A DNA stretch of 64,000 nucleotides from NCBI RefSeq assembly GCF_013394305.1, contig NZ_AP019810.1:992001-1056000 (forward strand), written 5' to 3'. Below are positions 1 to 7,423 of the stretch, piece after piece; position 1 is the first letter of the stretch; every line of letters starts with the position of its first letter. A program made the translations under genes and the position numbers. The stretch comes from Enterococcus mundtii. GTDB lineage: Bacteria; Bacillota; Bacilli; Lactobacillales; Enterococcaceae. The notes beneath the pieces were generated by a model. That model saw nothing but the letters and a program-made list of their open reading frames with translations, searched no databases and was not told the DNA's origin.

Positions 1-480
1 AGCATCATCTGGCTAAATAATGGGTTTCTAGAATACAAAATTCCAAATCCTTTGAAAACTGGTGAAAAAATCGAGTTATTGGAAATCAGCATGGAAATCG
101 CTTCTGAGTTCCCAATCTCTAATAACTATTGGCCAAGTGATCTTTCATTTTACTTAAACAACCACTGCATTGGTAAATACACCATTCCAGGGAACTTTTC
201 AGATGTTAGAGGTTCCTTGACTCCAAAGTGGTGGATCGATGAATTTAGTCAATATGGATTACTTAAGCATTTACGCATCAATCGCTATGACACTTCCCTC
301 GATGGAGAGAAATTAACAGATCACAACCTTAATGAAATCGACTTAGACCATAGTGACTTTTTCACCTTTAAAATCGCTGCGCCTGCTACTGCTGAAAATG
401 CTGGTGGTTTGACTATCTTCGGCGATCGCTGGGGGAACTATCCTCAAGATTTATTATTTAATTTTTACGTATCTGAATGA
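1..480 (+). CDS. ArsR-type predicted transcriptional regulator, C-terminal part (5' truncated)
   Basis: The reading frame is open from the first base of the window to the stop at 478-480, so the N-terminal HTH lies outside; the internal TTG at 52 is not a believable start. The visible part (about 159 residues) matches my memory of the C-terminal domain of predicted ArsR/SmtB-like regulators of the COG4189 type. It has a run containing LEYKIPNPLKTGEKI, then WPSDLSFYLN, LTPKWW, QYGLLK and a terminal GDRWGNYPQDLLF. In that family the domain is a beta-rich, possibly ligand-binding module following a winged helix. No partner gene is visible upstream. Family assignment is from motif order only; the ligand is unknown. 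Confidence 0.7.
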   Translation, partial: SIIWLNNGFLEYKIPNPLKTGEKIELLEISMEIASEFPISNNYWPSDLSFYLNNHCIGKYTIPGNFSDVRGSLTPKWWIDEFSQYGLLKHLRINRYDTSLDGEKLTDHNLNEIDLDHSDFFTFKIAAPATAENAGGLTIFGDRWGNYPQDLLFNFYVSE

Positions 481-589
481 CCTATTTTTTCTTTATCCAA
501 CAAAAAAAAGGACTCAGCAAAGTGATCAGAACTGACCTAATAAGCCGAGACAAAATTAAAAAGTACCTACTTATTAAATGCATATTAAC

Positions 590-646
590 GAAGAAACGTG
601 TCTGGGAAATTAATTCTCTTGCACCACCTAAACCGAATAAACGGTT
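590..646 (+). repeat. partial copy of a dispersed intergenic repeat
   Basis: About 50 bases here align closely with 19513-19566: both contain GTGTCTG, CTCTTG, ACCACCTAAA and CCGAATAAACGG in the same order and spacing, with a few substitutions. Only the left part of the element is recognisable; after the AAACGG the two sequences diverge. It lies in the non-coding 481-1040 stretch between the truncated regulator and malY. Confidence 0.6.
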
Positions 647-763
647 AATTAAAAGAATGGACTTCTTTCAGAAGAATGTAGATGATCTCTCCTAGCCAAT
701 TCTATTGCTTGAAACGACCAATGCTTGGCAAGCCCTTCATTTATGTTCTTTTAAGAATAGAAA

Positions 764-804
764 CAGGACTTCTCGTTTGGGTTCAAGAAGTCCTGAATTT
801 TTTT
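764..804 (+). terminator. rho-independent terminator
   Basis: A perfect 10-bp stem (CAGGACTTCT / AGAAGTCCTG) with a 12-base loop is followed by AATTTTTTTA. The oriented T-run makes it a plus-strand terminator, for transcripts coming from the truncated regulator at the window start. Confidence 0.75.
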
Positions 805-860
805 ATAAATCTAGTTTAACGACTTCCTTGTTCTAGTTTCTTTATTTCATCATGGATGGC

Positions 861-897
861 AAAAAGTGCGCTCCTTTTTTCAGGAAACGCACTTTCT
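861..897 (-). terminator. terminator of the malY operon
   Basis: AAAGTGCG / CGCACTTT arms enclose a smaller TCCT/AGGA stem. On the minus strand the stem is followed by TTTTT, so it can end the rpiR-malX-malY transcript that stops at 1041. About 140 bases of AT-rich sequence with nothing else recognisable separate it from malY. Confidence 0.6.
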
Positions 898-1040
898 CCA
901 TATTTTTTCAACTTCTTGAACCTATACATATAAGCTATTCGCGTGAACTTCTAAACATAAGCCAGATACCCGCTTACCTTTAACTTTTTATCTCGTTTAT
1001 TATACTAAGTTCCATTTATTTGTATTTGTTACTATCCTAT

Positions 1041-2201
1041 CTACCCCAAACTCTCCGTCAATCGCCTCAATCCTTCTTCCAATTTCTTACGTGGGCATCC
1101 CACGTTCAATCGCAAAAAATTGTGACTAGCTTTCCCATATACTTCGCCTGACATGATCGCAACCTTGCCTCGTTCGATCATTCGTTGCTGAAGTTCTTCC
1201 ATAGTGAATGGGAGTCGGGCACAATCGAGCCACATCAAGTAGGTGGCTTCGCTTTTGGTCACGATGATTTTCGGATGATGTTTTTTAAGGTACGCAGTGA
1301 CAAAAGCAATATTATCATCAATGTACTGATTGAGTTCACTGACCCAGTTGTTTTCTTTTTCATACGCCGAAATCGTAGCAACTAATCCAAAAACACTCGT
1401 GGAACCGAGGCCATCAGCTTCTTTCATCTGTTGTAAAAACCGCTGGCGCAAGGACGAATCTGGAATCAATCCGTAAGAAAAAATCAATCCAGGAAAATTA
1501 AATGTTTTACTTCCTGATGTGACGACTGCGACATTTTTTTGAATCAATTCTGTCAGTGGTTGATGGTGTTGTCCCTTTCTGAGAATATCCATGTGGATCT
1601 CATCCGAAATAATGAACACCTCGTTTTTTTGAGCAAGCTCGATGATGTTCACTAATTCTTTTTTGGTCCACACTCTACCTGTTGGATTGTGGGGACTACA
1701 CAATAACAAAATTTTATTCTCCGGTTGCTCAAATTGGCGCCTCAAGTCCTCAAAATCCAATTTATAGGCACCTTCTTGATAAATCAATTCATTGCTTACC
1801 AGTTTGCGGCCATTCCCAGCAATCAGTTTATAAAAGGCATCATAAGCAGGCGTTTGGATAATCACACCTTCTCCCGATTCGCTTAATAAACAAATCAGTT
1901 GCTTGATGCTATAGATGACGGAAGGACTGTAAACCAACCAGTCCTCGTCGATCTGGTGTCCAAAACGTTCTTTGTACCAGTGAGTGACTGCTGATTTGAA
2001 ATCTGTGTGATTCCAACGAGTATAGCCAAAAATTGGATGTCTTAACCTTTCTTGGAGCGCAGCTTCGACGCCTGTTGGTACTTTAAAATCTGTATCAGAA
2101 ATCGTAAATGGCAAGAGATCATTTTTACCGAAGCGGTCTTCAATATAATCCCATTGCGTACAATACGTCCCTTTACGATCGATTTGTTCATTGAAAGACA
2201 T
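1041..2201 (-). CDS. malY: MalY/PatB family PLP-dependent aminotransferase / C-S lyase
   Basis: Fold-type I aminotransferase of the MalY/PatB subgroup, whose members are cystathionine beta-lyases and in E. coli also modulate maltose regulation. The 386 residues are full length. Visible landmarks are the C-terminal end of the PLP site SGSKTFNFPG (Lys about 232), the SDEIH segment (Asp about 200) and the NPTGRVW substrate loop. The start has a GGGAGAG ribosome binding site 8 bases upstream. It is the last gene of rpiR-malX-malY, only about 20 bases after malX, the same pairing as malX-malY in E. coli. Whether it works on cystathionine/cysteine or has a regulatory role here cannot be told from sequence. 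Confidence 0.85.
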   Translation of the reverse strand: MSFNEQIDRKGTYCTQWDYIEDRFGKNDLLPFTISDTDFKVPTGVEAALQERLRHPIFGYTRWNHTDFKSAVTHWYKERFGHQIDEDWLVYSPSVIYSIKQLICLLSESGEGVIIQTPAYDAFYKLIAGNGRKLVSNELIYQEGAYKLDFEDLRRQFEQPENKILLLCSPHNPTGRVWTKKELVNIIELAQKNEVFIISDEIHMDILRKGQHHQPLTELIQKNVAVVTSGSKTFNFPGLIFSYGLIPDSSLRQRFLQQMKEADGLGSTSVFGLVATISAYEKENNWVSELNQYIDDNIAFVTAYLKKHHPKIIVTKSEATYLMWLDCARLPFTMEELQQRMIERGKVAIMSGEVYGKASHNFLRLNVGCPRKKLEEGLRRLTESLG

Positions 2202-2220
2202 CTTCTACACTCTCCCGATT

Positions 2221-3789
2221 TCAGAACGACAAGATGTCGTCCAGTTGATTTCTAACAGTCGTCACTTTTGTTCCTATAATGACTTGTACATTCGTATCAT
2301 CCAAATGAACCACGCCTAATGCACCTAATTTTTTCAGTCGGTCATCATCAACGATCGATCCGTCATTCACCACTAACCTTAGACGTGTGATGCAATTATC
2401 TAAAGAAGTGATATTTTCAGCACCACCTAAAGCAGCCAAGATTCCTCGTGCATCAACTGTGCCTTTTCCTTTATATGTTACTTCTTCGTCTGTATATTCT
2501 GTCTCAGCAGTCATTTCTTCACGTCCAGGAGTCTTTAAGTTTTTGCGTAAAATCACTGTTTTAAATGTAAAGTAATAGATACCAAACCAACAAGCCCCCA
2601 CAACTAAAACCAACCACCATTTAGTATAAGTGCCTTGCATGACCCCAAAAATAATAAAATCTAGGATTCCGCCATCGGTATTCCCGATCGTTACGCCCAA
2701 CAAACTCATGACCATAAATCCGGCACCAGTCATCAACACATGGAATCCCCATAAGAGAGGACTGACAAATAAGAAGAGAAATTCGATTGGTTCAGTAATT
2801 CCTGTTACAAAAGTAGCAATCACACCTGAAATCAATAATCCCTTGATTTTTGCACGATTCTCTAGCTTTGCGGTTTGATACATCGCTAAAGCCGCTGCGG
2901 GAAGGCCAAACATGAATGTCGGCATTTTCCCTTGTGAAAGAAAAGCAGTGGCGCTCGGTGAAATCGCCAATCCTTGTTGCAATTCATTATAAAAAATATT
3001 TAGTGCGCCAAAGACTTCTTGCCCATTGATGACCTGACTTCCTCCAGCTTCTGTAAACCGGATCATCGATACTAAAATATGATGTAAGCCAAATGGCAAT
3101 AAGAGTCGTTCTCCAGAACCGAATAAGAACGGGCCAAATGCACCAGAGCGTTGGATCAAATTTCCGATCCCAGTGATCAACATGGCAAAAAGTGGCCAAA
3201 CCATCGGAATCAACACGCCAACAATTGCTAAAGTTACTGAAGTAATGATGGGTACAAAACGTGTCCCTGAAAAGAAGGCAAAACTATCTGGTAATTGGAA
3301 TTGATAAAATCGCGTATGGAGCTGATAAACGATTAGCCCGACAATGATCCCTCCCAGAACACCCATAGATAATGTTTGGATACCAAAAACCATTTCTTGA
3401 CCAGCTTCACGTAATTGTTCACTTGCTGCCAATTGATTCGTTTCTTGCAAATAAAAATTGATCGATAATTGAATCACTACATATCCAACAAACCCAGAAA
3501 AAGCAGCCACGCCTTTTTCTTTACGTGCTAAGCCTAAAGGAATCGCCATGGCAAACATCACAGGTAAATAGCTAAAAGCAAAGCCACCAATCGTCGACAT
3601 AAAGCGAAACATCACCTGTAACCAAGCAGCACCTAAAAATGGAAAAGCAGTAATTGCTGATTCAGCGGAGAACGCACTCCCAATCCCTAAGAACAATCCC
3701 ATGAAAGCTAACAGTGCGACTGGTAACATGAACGTTTTGCCTAACCCTTGAAAAATCTCCATCCAACTTGCTTTCTTCCCTTTTTGCAT
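2221..3789 (-). CDS. PTS maltose/glucose-type transporter subunit IIBC (MalX-like)
   Basis: Sugar-specific membrane permease of the phosphotransferase system, glucose superfamily. The N-terminal about 420 residues form a polytopic IIC domain (conserved GSGERLLLPFGLHH and GITEPIEFLFLFVSP). The C-terminal about 70 residues are a IIB domain with the phosphocysteine in NCITRLRL (Cys about 466). No IIA domain is fused, so a separate IIA must phosphorylate it. The gene sits between an RpiR-type regulator and malY, which fits a maltose, glucose or alpha-glucoside role. A near-consensus cre site lies at 3825-3839, so CcpA repression is likely. Substrate is inferred from context only. Confidence 0.82.
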   Translation of the reverse strand: MQKGKKASWMEIFQGLGKTFMLPVALLAFMGLFLGIGSAFSAESAITAFPFLGAAWLQVMFRFMSTIGGFAFSYLPVMFAMAIPLGLARKEKGVAAFSGFVGYVVIQLSINFYLQETNQLAASEQLREAGQEMVFGIQTLSMGVLGGIIVGLIVYQLHTRFYQFQLPDSFAFFSGTRFVPIITSVTLAIVGVLIPMVWPLFAMLITGIGNLIQRSGAFGPFLFGSGERLLLPFGLHHILVSMIRFTEAGGSQVINGQEVFGALNIFYNELQQGLAISPSATAFLSQGKMPTFMFGLPAAALAMYQTAKLENRAKIKGLLISGVIATFVTGITEPIEFLFLFVSPLLWGFHVLMTGAGFMVMSLLGVTIGNTDGGILDFIIFGVMQGTYTKWWLVLVVGACWFGIYYFTFKTVILRKNLKTPGREEMTAETEYTDEEVTYKGKGTVDARGILAALGGAENITSLDNCITRLRLVVNDGSIVDDDRLKKLGALGVVHLDDTNVQVIIGTKVTTVRNQLDDILSF

Positions 3790-3824
3790 CCCTTTTCCCC
3801 CTTACTCTATTTCTTACCTTTAAA

Positions 3825-3839
3825 ATGTAAGCGATGACA
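3825..3839. promoter_or_regulatory. cre site (CcpA operator) upstream of malX-like gene
   Basis: ATGTAAGCGATGACA matches the consensus WTGNAARCGNWWWCA at all but one position. It lies 36 bases before the IIBC start, in the 90-base gap after the RpiR-type gene, implying a separately repressed promoter for the transporter. Confidence 0.65.
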
Positions 3840-3879
3840 AAGGCGGTTGCAATACTTCCTGTCCATGTAGAATGGGCAT

Positions 3880-4671
3880 TCATAAATTAGAATCTCCATT
3901 CTGAGAAATGACTTGTTTCGCATAATGGATCATCAAAATATCTAACAAGATATCCATTGAAACTCTTGGACTCAAATCAATATTCTGATGATAGATCGTC
4001 AACATTTCTGCAATAAATGCGACCGTCGACAATTCTTCTAAAGAACTTGTCGGTTGACCAATAAAAGACAGCAGAGGAACATTTCGCTCCTTTAGTCGTT
4101 TAGCATAATCGAGCATTCCTAATGTTTCCCCACTATGACTAATAAAAATAGCAAGATCTCCTTCTCCTAGTTGTTTACTCACTGCTAGCAATTCGTCCCA
4201 ATCGGTTGAATGCCCCACATTTTTACCAAGAAAATGCAATTTTCGATTCAGGGAAACAGCGACCGGAATACTTTGCCCTACAGCAAACAGTTCAATACGT
4301 TGTGCTTCTTTAATCATATTGACTGCGCGATCGATTTGTTTCGGCTCGATTTTTTCTAACGTCTCTGTAAACTGACGAAGGATTTCATTGATCAATGGTT
4401 TGAATTCATCCGACACATCAGTAGAACCACTCGTTTCTTCTAATGACCGGTAACTTTTAAGGGCAAACTTAAATTCTTGAAATCCTTTAAAGCCAAGCTT
4501 TTTTGCCATTCGAGTAATAGTCGATTGGCTGGTAAATGTTTCACTCGCTAATTCTTCGGCTGTCATGGAGGAAACTTTTCTTGATTGATGCAAACAATAA
4601 TCTAAGATATTTTTTTCCACTTGATTTAATTCAGAAAATTTATATTGGATTCTCTTATAAAACTGATTCAT
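3880..4671 (-). CDS. RpiR family transcriptional regulator
   Basis: 263 residues with the two RpiR-family modules. An N-terminal HTH of about 75 residues contains LASETFTSQSTITRMAKKLGFKGFQEFK. A C-terminal SIS domain from about residue 120 (AVGQSIPVAVSLNRKLHFLG, then FISHSGET) senses a phosphosugar. First gene of the minus-strand set with the PTS transporter and malY, and therefore the probable local regulator. The stop codon is followed by a 90-base gap that carries a cre site. Family is clear; effector (for example maltose-6-phosphate or glucose-6-phosphate) is inference. Confidence 0.88.
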   Translation of the reverse strand: MNQFYKRIQYKFSELNQVEKNILDYCLHQSRKVSSMTAEELASETFTSQSTITRMAKKLGFKGFQEFKFALKSYRSLEETSGSTDVSDEFKPLINEILRQFTETLEKIEPKQIDRAVNMIKEAQRIELFAVGQSIPVAVSLNRKLHFLGKNVGHSTDWDELLAVSKQLGEGDLAIFISHSGETLGMLDYAKRLKERNVPLLSFIGQPTSSLEELSTVAFIAEMLTIYHQNIDLSPRVSMDILLDILMIHYAKQVISQNGDSNL

Positions 4672-4782
4672 CTCTTTCTCCTATTCTGGCAGTTTTTCGC
4701 CAATGAACGATATAGTCTGTTTTCTTATCTATTCTACCGGAGAATACGATGGAAAACGAGTCTACAGTTAAATTCAGACATG

Positions 4783-4824
4783 CAAAAAAATCCACAAAAA
4801 TCGGTAATATGATTTTCGTGGATT
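4783..4824 (-). terminator. terminator of the NagB-family gene
   Basis: 14-base arms AATCCACAAAAATC / GATTTTCGTGGATT (one mismatch) around an 8-base loop, followed on the minus strand by a run of seven T. It ends the transcript of the gene at 4863-5573 before the RpiR-type gene begins. Confidence 0.75.
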
Positions 4825-4862
4825 CTGTGTTGTTCTTTGAAACAATCCATTGATATGACTAT

Positions 4863-5573
4863 TTATTTTAATAATTTTGCAGCTGCTTCATCTAAAATCA
4901 CTGTGATATCGGGATGAGTCATCAAGATCGATGCAGGAATCTGCTCTGTTACTGGTCCTTCGATCACTTGTTTGATGATCTCTGCTTTATGCTCCCCGTT
5001 AACGATCAATACTAACTGTTTCGCTGCCATGACCGTCTTTGGCCCAAATGTCACAAAGTAATCACCAGGTTCTTCTCCCAGATGTTCTTTTAACGATTCA
5101 TACATCTGATCTCCTGGAATGACTGGAATGCTATAAGTCTCCTTACTAAAATCCGTATATCCAGGCATGTTTCCACAAAAATGACCATCTTCACCAAGCC
5201 CCATCAAGACTAGATCCAATCCACCCGCTTGCGCCATTCGTTTATCCACATCTTGATAATTATCAATAGTCAGTTCATGGATATTTTCAGTAGCGACCCC
5301 TATAGGATCATAAAGGGCTTCTTTCAGTCCTGACATAGTCAGACCATACTGCTTGTCCTTTAATGCCACTTCATCAAAATTATAATAATGGATCATCGAT
5401 GTATCCATCTGTAATTTACTAAGCGTCTCCACTAAAATCTCGTACGCCATCTTAGGCGAATTTCCTGTCGTCAAAGACAAATTCACTCGTTTTTTCTTCA
5501 ACATTTTTTCCAAGACGATCCCCGCTGTCACTTCACTAAGCGTTTCATAATCTTTTGCAATCACTAAATCCAT
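4863..5573 (-). CDS. NagB / 6-phosphogluconolactonase family enzyme
   Basis: Member of the glucosamine-6-phosphate deaminase superfamily, 236 residues. The family landmarks are present: TTGNSPKMAYE near residue 35 and GLGEDGH near 125. In canonical NagB the second motif continues as IAFNEPG with a catalytic Glu. Here it reads FCGNMPG, so the Glu position is Met (about 136) while the Asp and His of DGH are kept. I therefore do not call it nagB: it may act on another sugar phosphate. Start chosen at the second Met because a GGAAG ribosome binding site sits 9 bases before it; the ATG 24 bases upstream has none. A cre site at 5630 suggests catabolite repression. Confidence 0.7.
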   Translation of the reverse strand: MDLVIAKDYETLSEVTAGIVLEKMLKKKRVNLSLTTGNSPKMAYEILVETLSKLQMDTSMIHYYNFDEVALKDKQYGLTMSGLKEALYDPIGVATENIHELTIDNYQDVDKRMAQAGGLDLVLMGLGEDGHFCGNMPGYTDFSKETYSIPVIPGDQMYESLKEHLGEEPGDYFVTFGPKTVMAAKQLVLIVNGEHKAEIIKQVIEGPVTEQIPASILMTHPDITVILDEAAAKLLK

Positions 5574-5629
5574 TGCTGTCCACTTCCTTTCACTCATTTA
5601 GTTAGAGTGTAACAGTGTCAGGATGTTTT

Positions 5630-5644
5630 TGATAGCGTTTTCTT
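5630..5644 (-). promoter_or_regulatory. cre site (CcpA operator) upstream of NagB-family gene
   Basis: Minus-strand AAGAAAACGCTATCA matches WTGNAARCGNWWWCA at 14 of 15 positions, centred about 64 bases before the chosen start codon. Placement at or just downstream of a promoter would give repression by CcpA during growth on preferred sugars. Confidence 0.65.
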
Positions 5645-6066
5645 AAAAATGAATCAAAATATATAACATTAATATAAAAAATAAACGTTTTTTTAAGGTA
5701 ATTTTTTCTTATTTTAGATACACATAAAAAAACAAATATTTTTTTACATATTTAAAAATATTTGATATTATTATAATGGTTTTTTATCACATTAGCTTCA
5801 TGAAACAGTGGGAATTTCTATCACTCAAACATATTTTTAAAAATCATGATTTTAATAATCTTACATTTAAACTTTCGACGTCGATGCTGAGATATTACGA
5901 GACCCAAATGACATATCTTCCAAGGGAAATCATGAAATATATCAGCAATATGAAAAATGTGTTGAGTAAAATATTGTAACATTACGGAACTTTTAAATAT
6001 TATATATGTATAGAAAGAAAACAACTAATATACGAAAAAGTCCGTGCTGCAACACGGACTAATTAC
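5645..6066. other. AT-rich gap with one hairpin, no supported gene
   Basis: Extremely AT-rich stretch between the NagB-family gene and the plus-strand gene at 6118. Short open frames on both strands (about 67 codons each) overlap one another and lack ribosome binding sites, so I do not call them. The only clear structure is a perfect 8-bp hairpin at 6039-6060 (AGTCCGTG / CACGGACT, 6-base loop) with four A on its left, which on the minus strand makes it terminator-like. Confidence 0.5.
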
Positions 6067-6094
6067 TTGTCTCTGAAATAACAAAGTATATTAT
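6067..6094 (+). promoter_or_regulatory. putative sigma-A promoter for the DUF4352-like gene
   Basis: TTGTCT (6067-6072), 16-base spacer, TATTAT (6089-6094), 24 bases before the start codon at 6118. Fits a vegetative promoter; the short leader leaves just room for the GAGGA ribosome binding site. Confidence 0.45.
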
Positions 6095-6117
6095 AACAAG
6101 AAATGAGGAATTGTAAA

Positions 6118-6696
6118 ATGGCAAAAAAAGTAATGGGACAAGATGGAAAGATGTATAAAGTAACTAAACCTTTCTATAAAAAAGTTTGGTTCTGGGTACT
6201 AGCAGTAATTATTATCGCAATTATTGGCGGTTCATTAGGTGAAAGTAATAATAAAAATGGTGGAGAAAAGATATCCTCACAAAATCAAACTGAAACAACT
6301 AAAACTACTCAATCATCGAGTAACGCTATTGAATTCTATAAAATTGGGGATACTGTTAAAGTCGGGGATGCTTCATACACTCTCAATAGTGTTGAACTAA
6401 CTGACGAAAGAAATCAATTTGAAGATGAACAACCAGCAAACGTAGTCAAAATCAATTATACTGTAAAAAATGAAAGTGACTCAGACATTCCTGTAGGTGC
6501 CGATGTGGAAGTGTATGGATCGGACGATAAAAAATCTGAAAGCTATGCGAATGAAAATACCTTGGGGTCTGTTGCACCAGGAAAACAGATGGACGTTATA
6601 GCCCATTTTGGTTTAAATCAAACAGGTGATATTGAAATTCATTTTTCTCCTTTAGTATCATTTGAAAAAGCAGCAATATTCAAAGCAACAGTATAA
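6118..6696 (+). CDS. membrane-anchored extracellular protein with immunoglobulin-like (DUF4352/DUF5067-type) domain
   Basis: 192 residues. A short basic cytoplasmic tail (MAKKVMGQDGKMYKVTKPFYKK) is followed by one membrane segment (about residues 23-38) and a Ser/Thr/Asn-rich linker. The C-terminal domain of about 120 residues has the pattern of surface domains such as DUF4352/DUF5067 (IGDTVKVGDASYTLNSVEL, then VVKINYTVKNESDSDIPV). Start at 6118 rather than 6103 because GAGGA lies 8 bases before it and the upstream ATG has no ribosome binding site. It stands alone and just outside the probable riboflavin insertion. Function unknown; extracellular location is inferred from topology. Confidence 0.7.
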   Translation: MAKKVMGQDGKMYKVTKPFYKKVWFWVLAVIIIAIIGGSLGESNNKNGGEKISSQNQTETTKTTQSSSNAIEFYKIGDTVKVGDASYTLNSVELTDERNQFEDEQPANVVKINYTVKNESDSDIPVGADVEVYGSDDKKSESYANENTLGSVAPGKQMDVIAHFGLNQTGDIEIHFSPLVSFEKAAIFKATV

Positions 6697-6706
6697 AACA
6701 CAAAAT

Positions 6707-6747
6707 ACACCGTCAATATATAGGTATAAACCTTTATATGACGGTGT
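6707..6747. terminator. bidirectional terminator hairpin
   Basis: ACACCGTCA / TGACGGTGT arms with further AT pairing inside. It separates convergent transcripts of the plus-strand gene (stop at 6696) and the riboflavin operon (stop at 6944). Its position directly beside the tRNA remnant copies the arrangement at 10831-10881, where a hairpin also abuts the real tRNA 3' end. Confidence 0.55.
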
Positions 6748-6756
6748 TTATCTAGT

Positions 6757-6797
6757 GTGCCAACTATAGGAATCAAACCTACACGTTACTTGTAAAG
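6757..6797 (-). repeat. decayed copy of tRNA-Thr 3' end (possible att site)
   Basis: The first 27 bases (6757-6783) match 10879-10905 at 23 of 27 positions. That covers the 3' acceptor strand and the T arm of the tRNA-Thr gene: TGCCAACTATAGG here against TGCCAGCTATAGG there. A CGTTAC block from the anticodon arm follows after a deletion. No full tRNA can fold. A second copy of a tRNA 3' end in the same orientation, about 4.1 kb away and flanking a discrete gene set, is what site-specific insertion into a tRNA leaves behind. Confidence 0.6.
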
Positions 6798-6943
6798 GGA
6801 ATTGACACTACAATTGCTAAGAATAGTGAAATGAATCATCAACAAAAATAGATGACTAATGATTATTTCCCCCTCATAACTGATTTGAATCTAAGGTTAG
6901 TATATCCGCAGTAAAATCATCATATTTAAAAAAATAATAATTC

Positions 6944-7405
6944 TTAAATTTGTTGTGAAAGAGAAATCATCTCCATTAACCCTTGAGCAGCTTCACTACC
7001 TTTATTTCCTGCTTTCGTACCTGCTCTTTCAATTGCTTGCTCAATGGATTCTGTGGTTAATACACCGAACATCACGGGAATATTGGATTCTAGGTTAATA
7101 TGTGCGACACCTTTTGCTACCTCATTGGAAACTAATTCATAATGAGTAGTTGCGCCTCTGATCACTGTCCCCAACGTAATCAACCCATCATAACTATCCT
7201 TTTTGCTGAGTTTTTTGGTAATAAAAGGAATTTCAAAAGCTCCCGGTACCCAATATATATCAATTTGTTCTTCTTTAACGCCATGTCTTTTTAAATTATC
7301 CAACGCTCCTTGTAACAATTTTTGATTGATAAATTCATTAAATCGCGCGACTACTATCCCTATTCGAAGATCCTTTGTAGAATAATTTCCCTCATAAATC
7401 GTCAT
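6944..7405 (-). CDS. ribH: 6,7-dimethyl-8-ribityllumazine synthase
   Basis: Condenses 5-amino-6-ribitylamino-uracil with dihydroxybutanone phosphate to give lumazine, the penultimate riboflavin step. 153 residues, the usual length. Diagnostic segments are [12 protein letters not shown] near the N-terminus, [23 protein letters not shown] with the catalytic His in the region after it, and [16 protein letters not shown] with the C-terminal NKGSEAA. Last gene of the minus-strand ribD-ribE-ribBA-ribH operon, 18 bases after ribBA, so under the same FMN riboswitch. A product cage of 60 subunits is typical of the family. Confidence 0.95.
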   Translation of the reverse strand: MTIYEGNYSTKDLRIGIVVARFNEFINQKLLQGALDNLKRHGVKEEQIDIYWVPGAFEIPFITKKLSKKDSYDGLITLGTVIRGATTHYELVSNEVAKGVAHINLESNIPVMFGVLTTESIEQAIERAGTKAGNKGSEAAQGLMEMISLSQQI

Positions 7406-7423
7406 GTCTTCACTCCTTTATTT

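Noticed and set aside
477-695. 72-codon plus-strand frame after the truncated regulator, overlapping its stop by 4 bases
   Set aside because: The overlap looks like coupling, but the product is low in domain character and its second half (APPKPNKR...) is simply the translated dispersed repeat shared with 19.5 kb. No ribosome binding site.
3662-3883. 73-codon minus-strand frame starting at the RpiR stop (ATGA overlap) with a hydrophobic N-terminus
   Set aside because: It runs over the ribosome binding site and first 128 bases of the MalX-like gene in another frame and covers the cre site; composition of the second half is not protein-like.
5776-6024. Two overlapping frames of about 67 codons on opposite strands in the AT-rich gap
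   Set aside because: No ribosome binding sites, no recognisable domain, and each explains the other as a chance by-product of AT-rich DNA.
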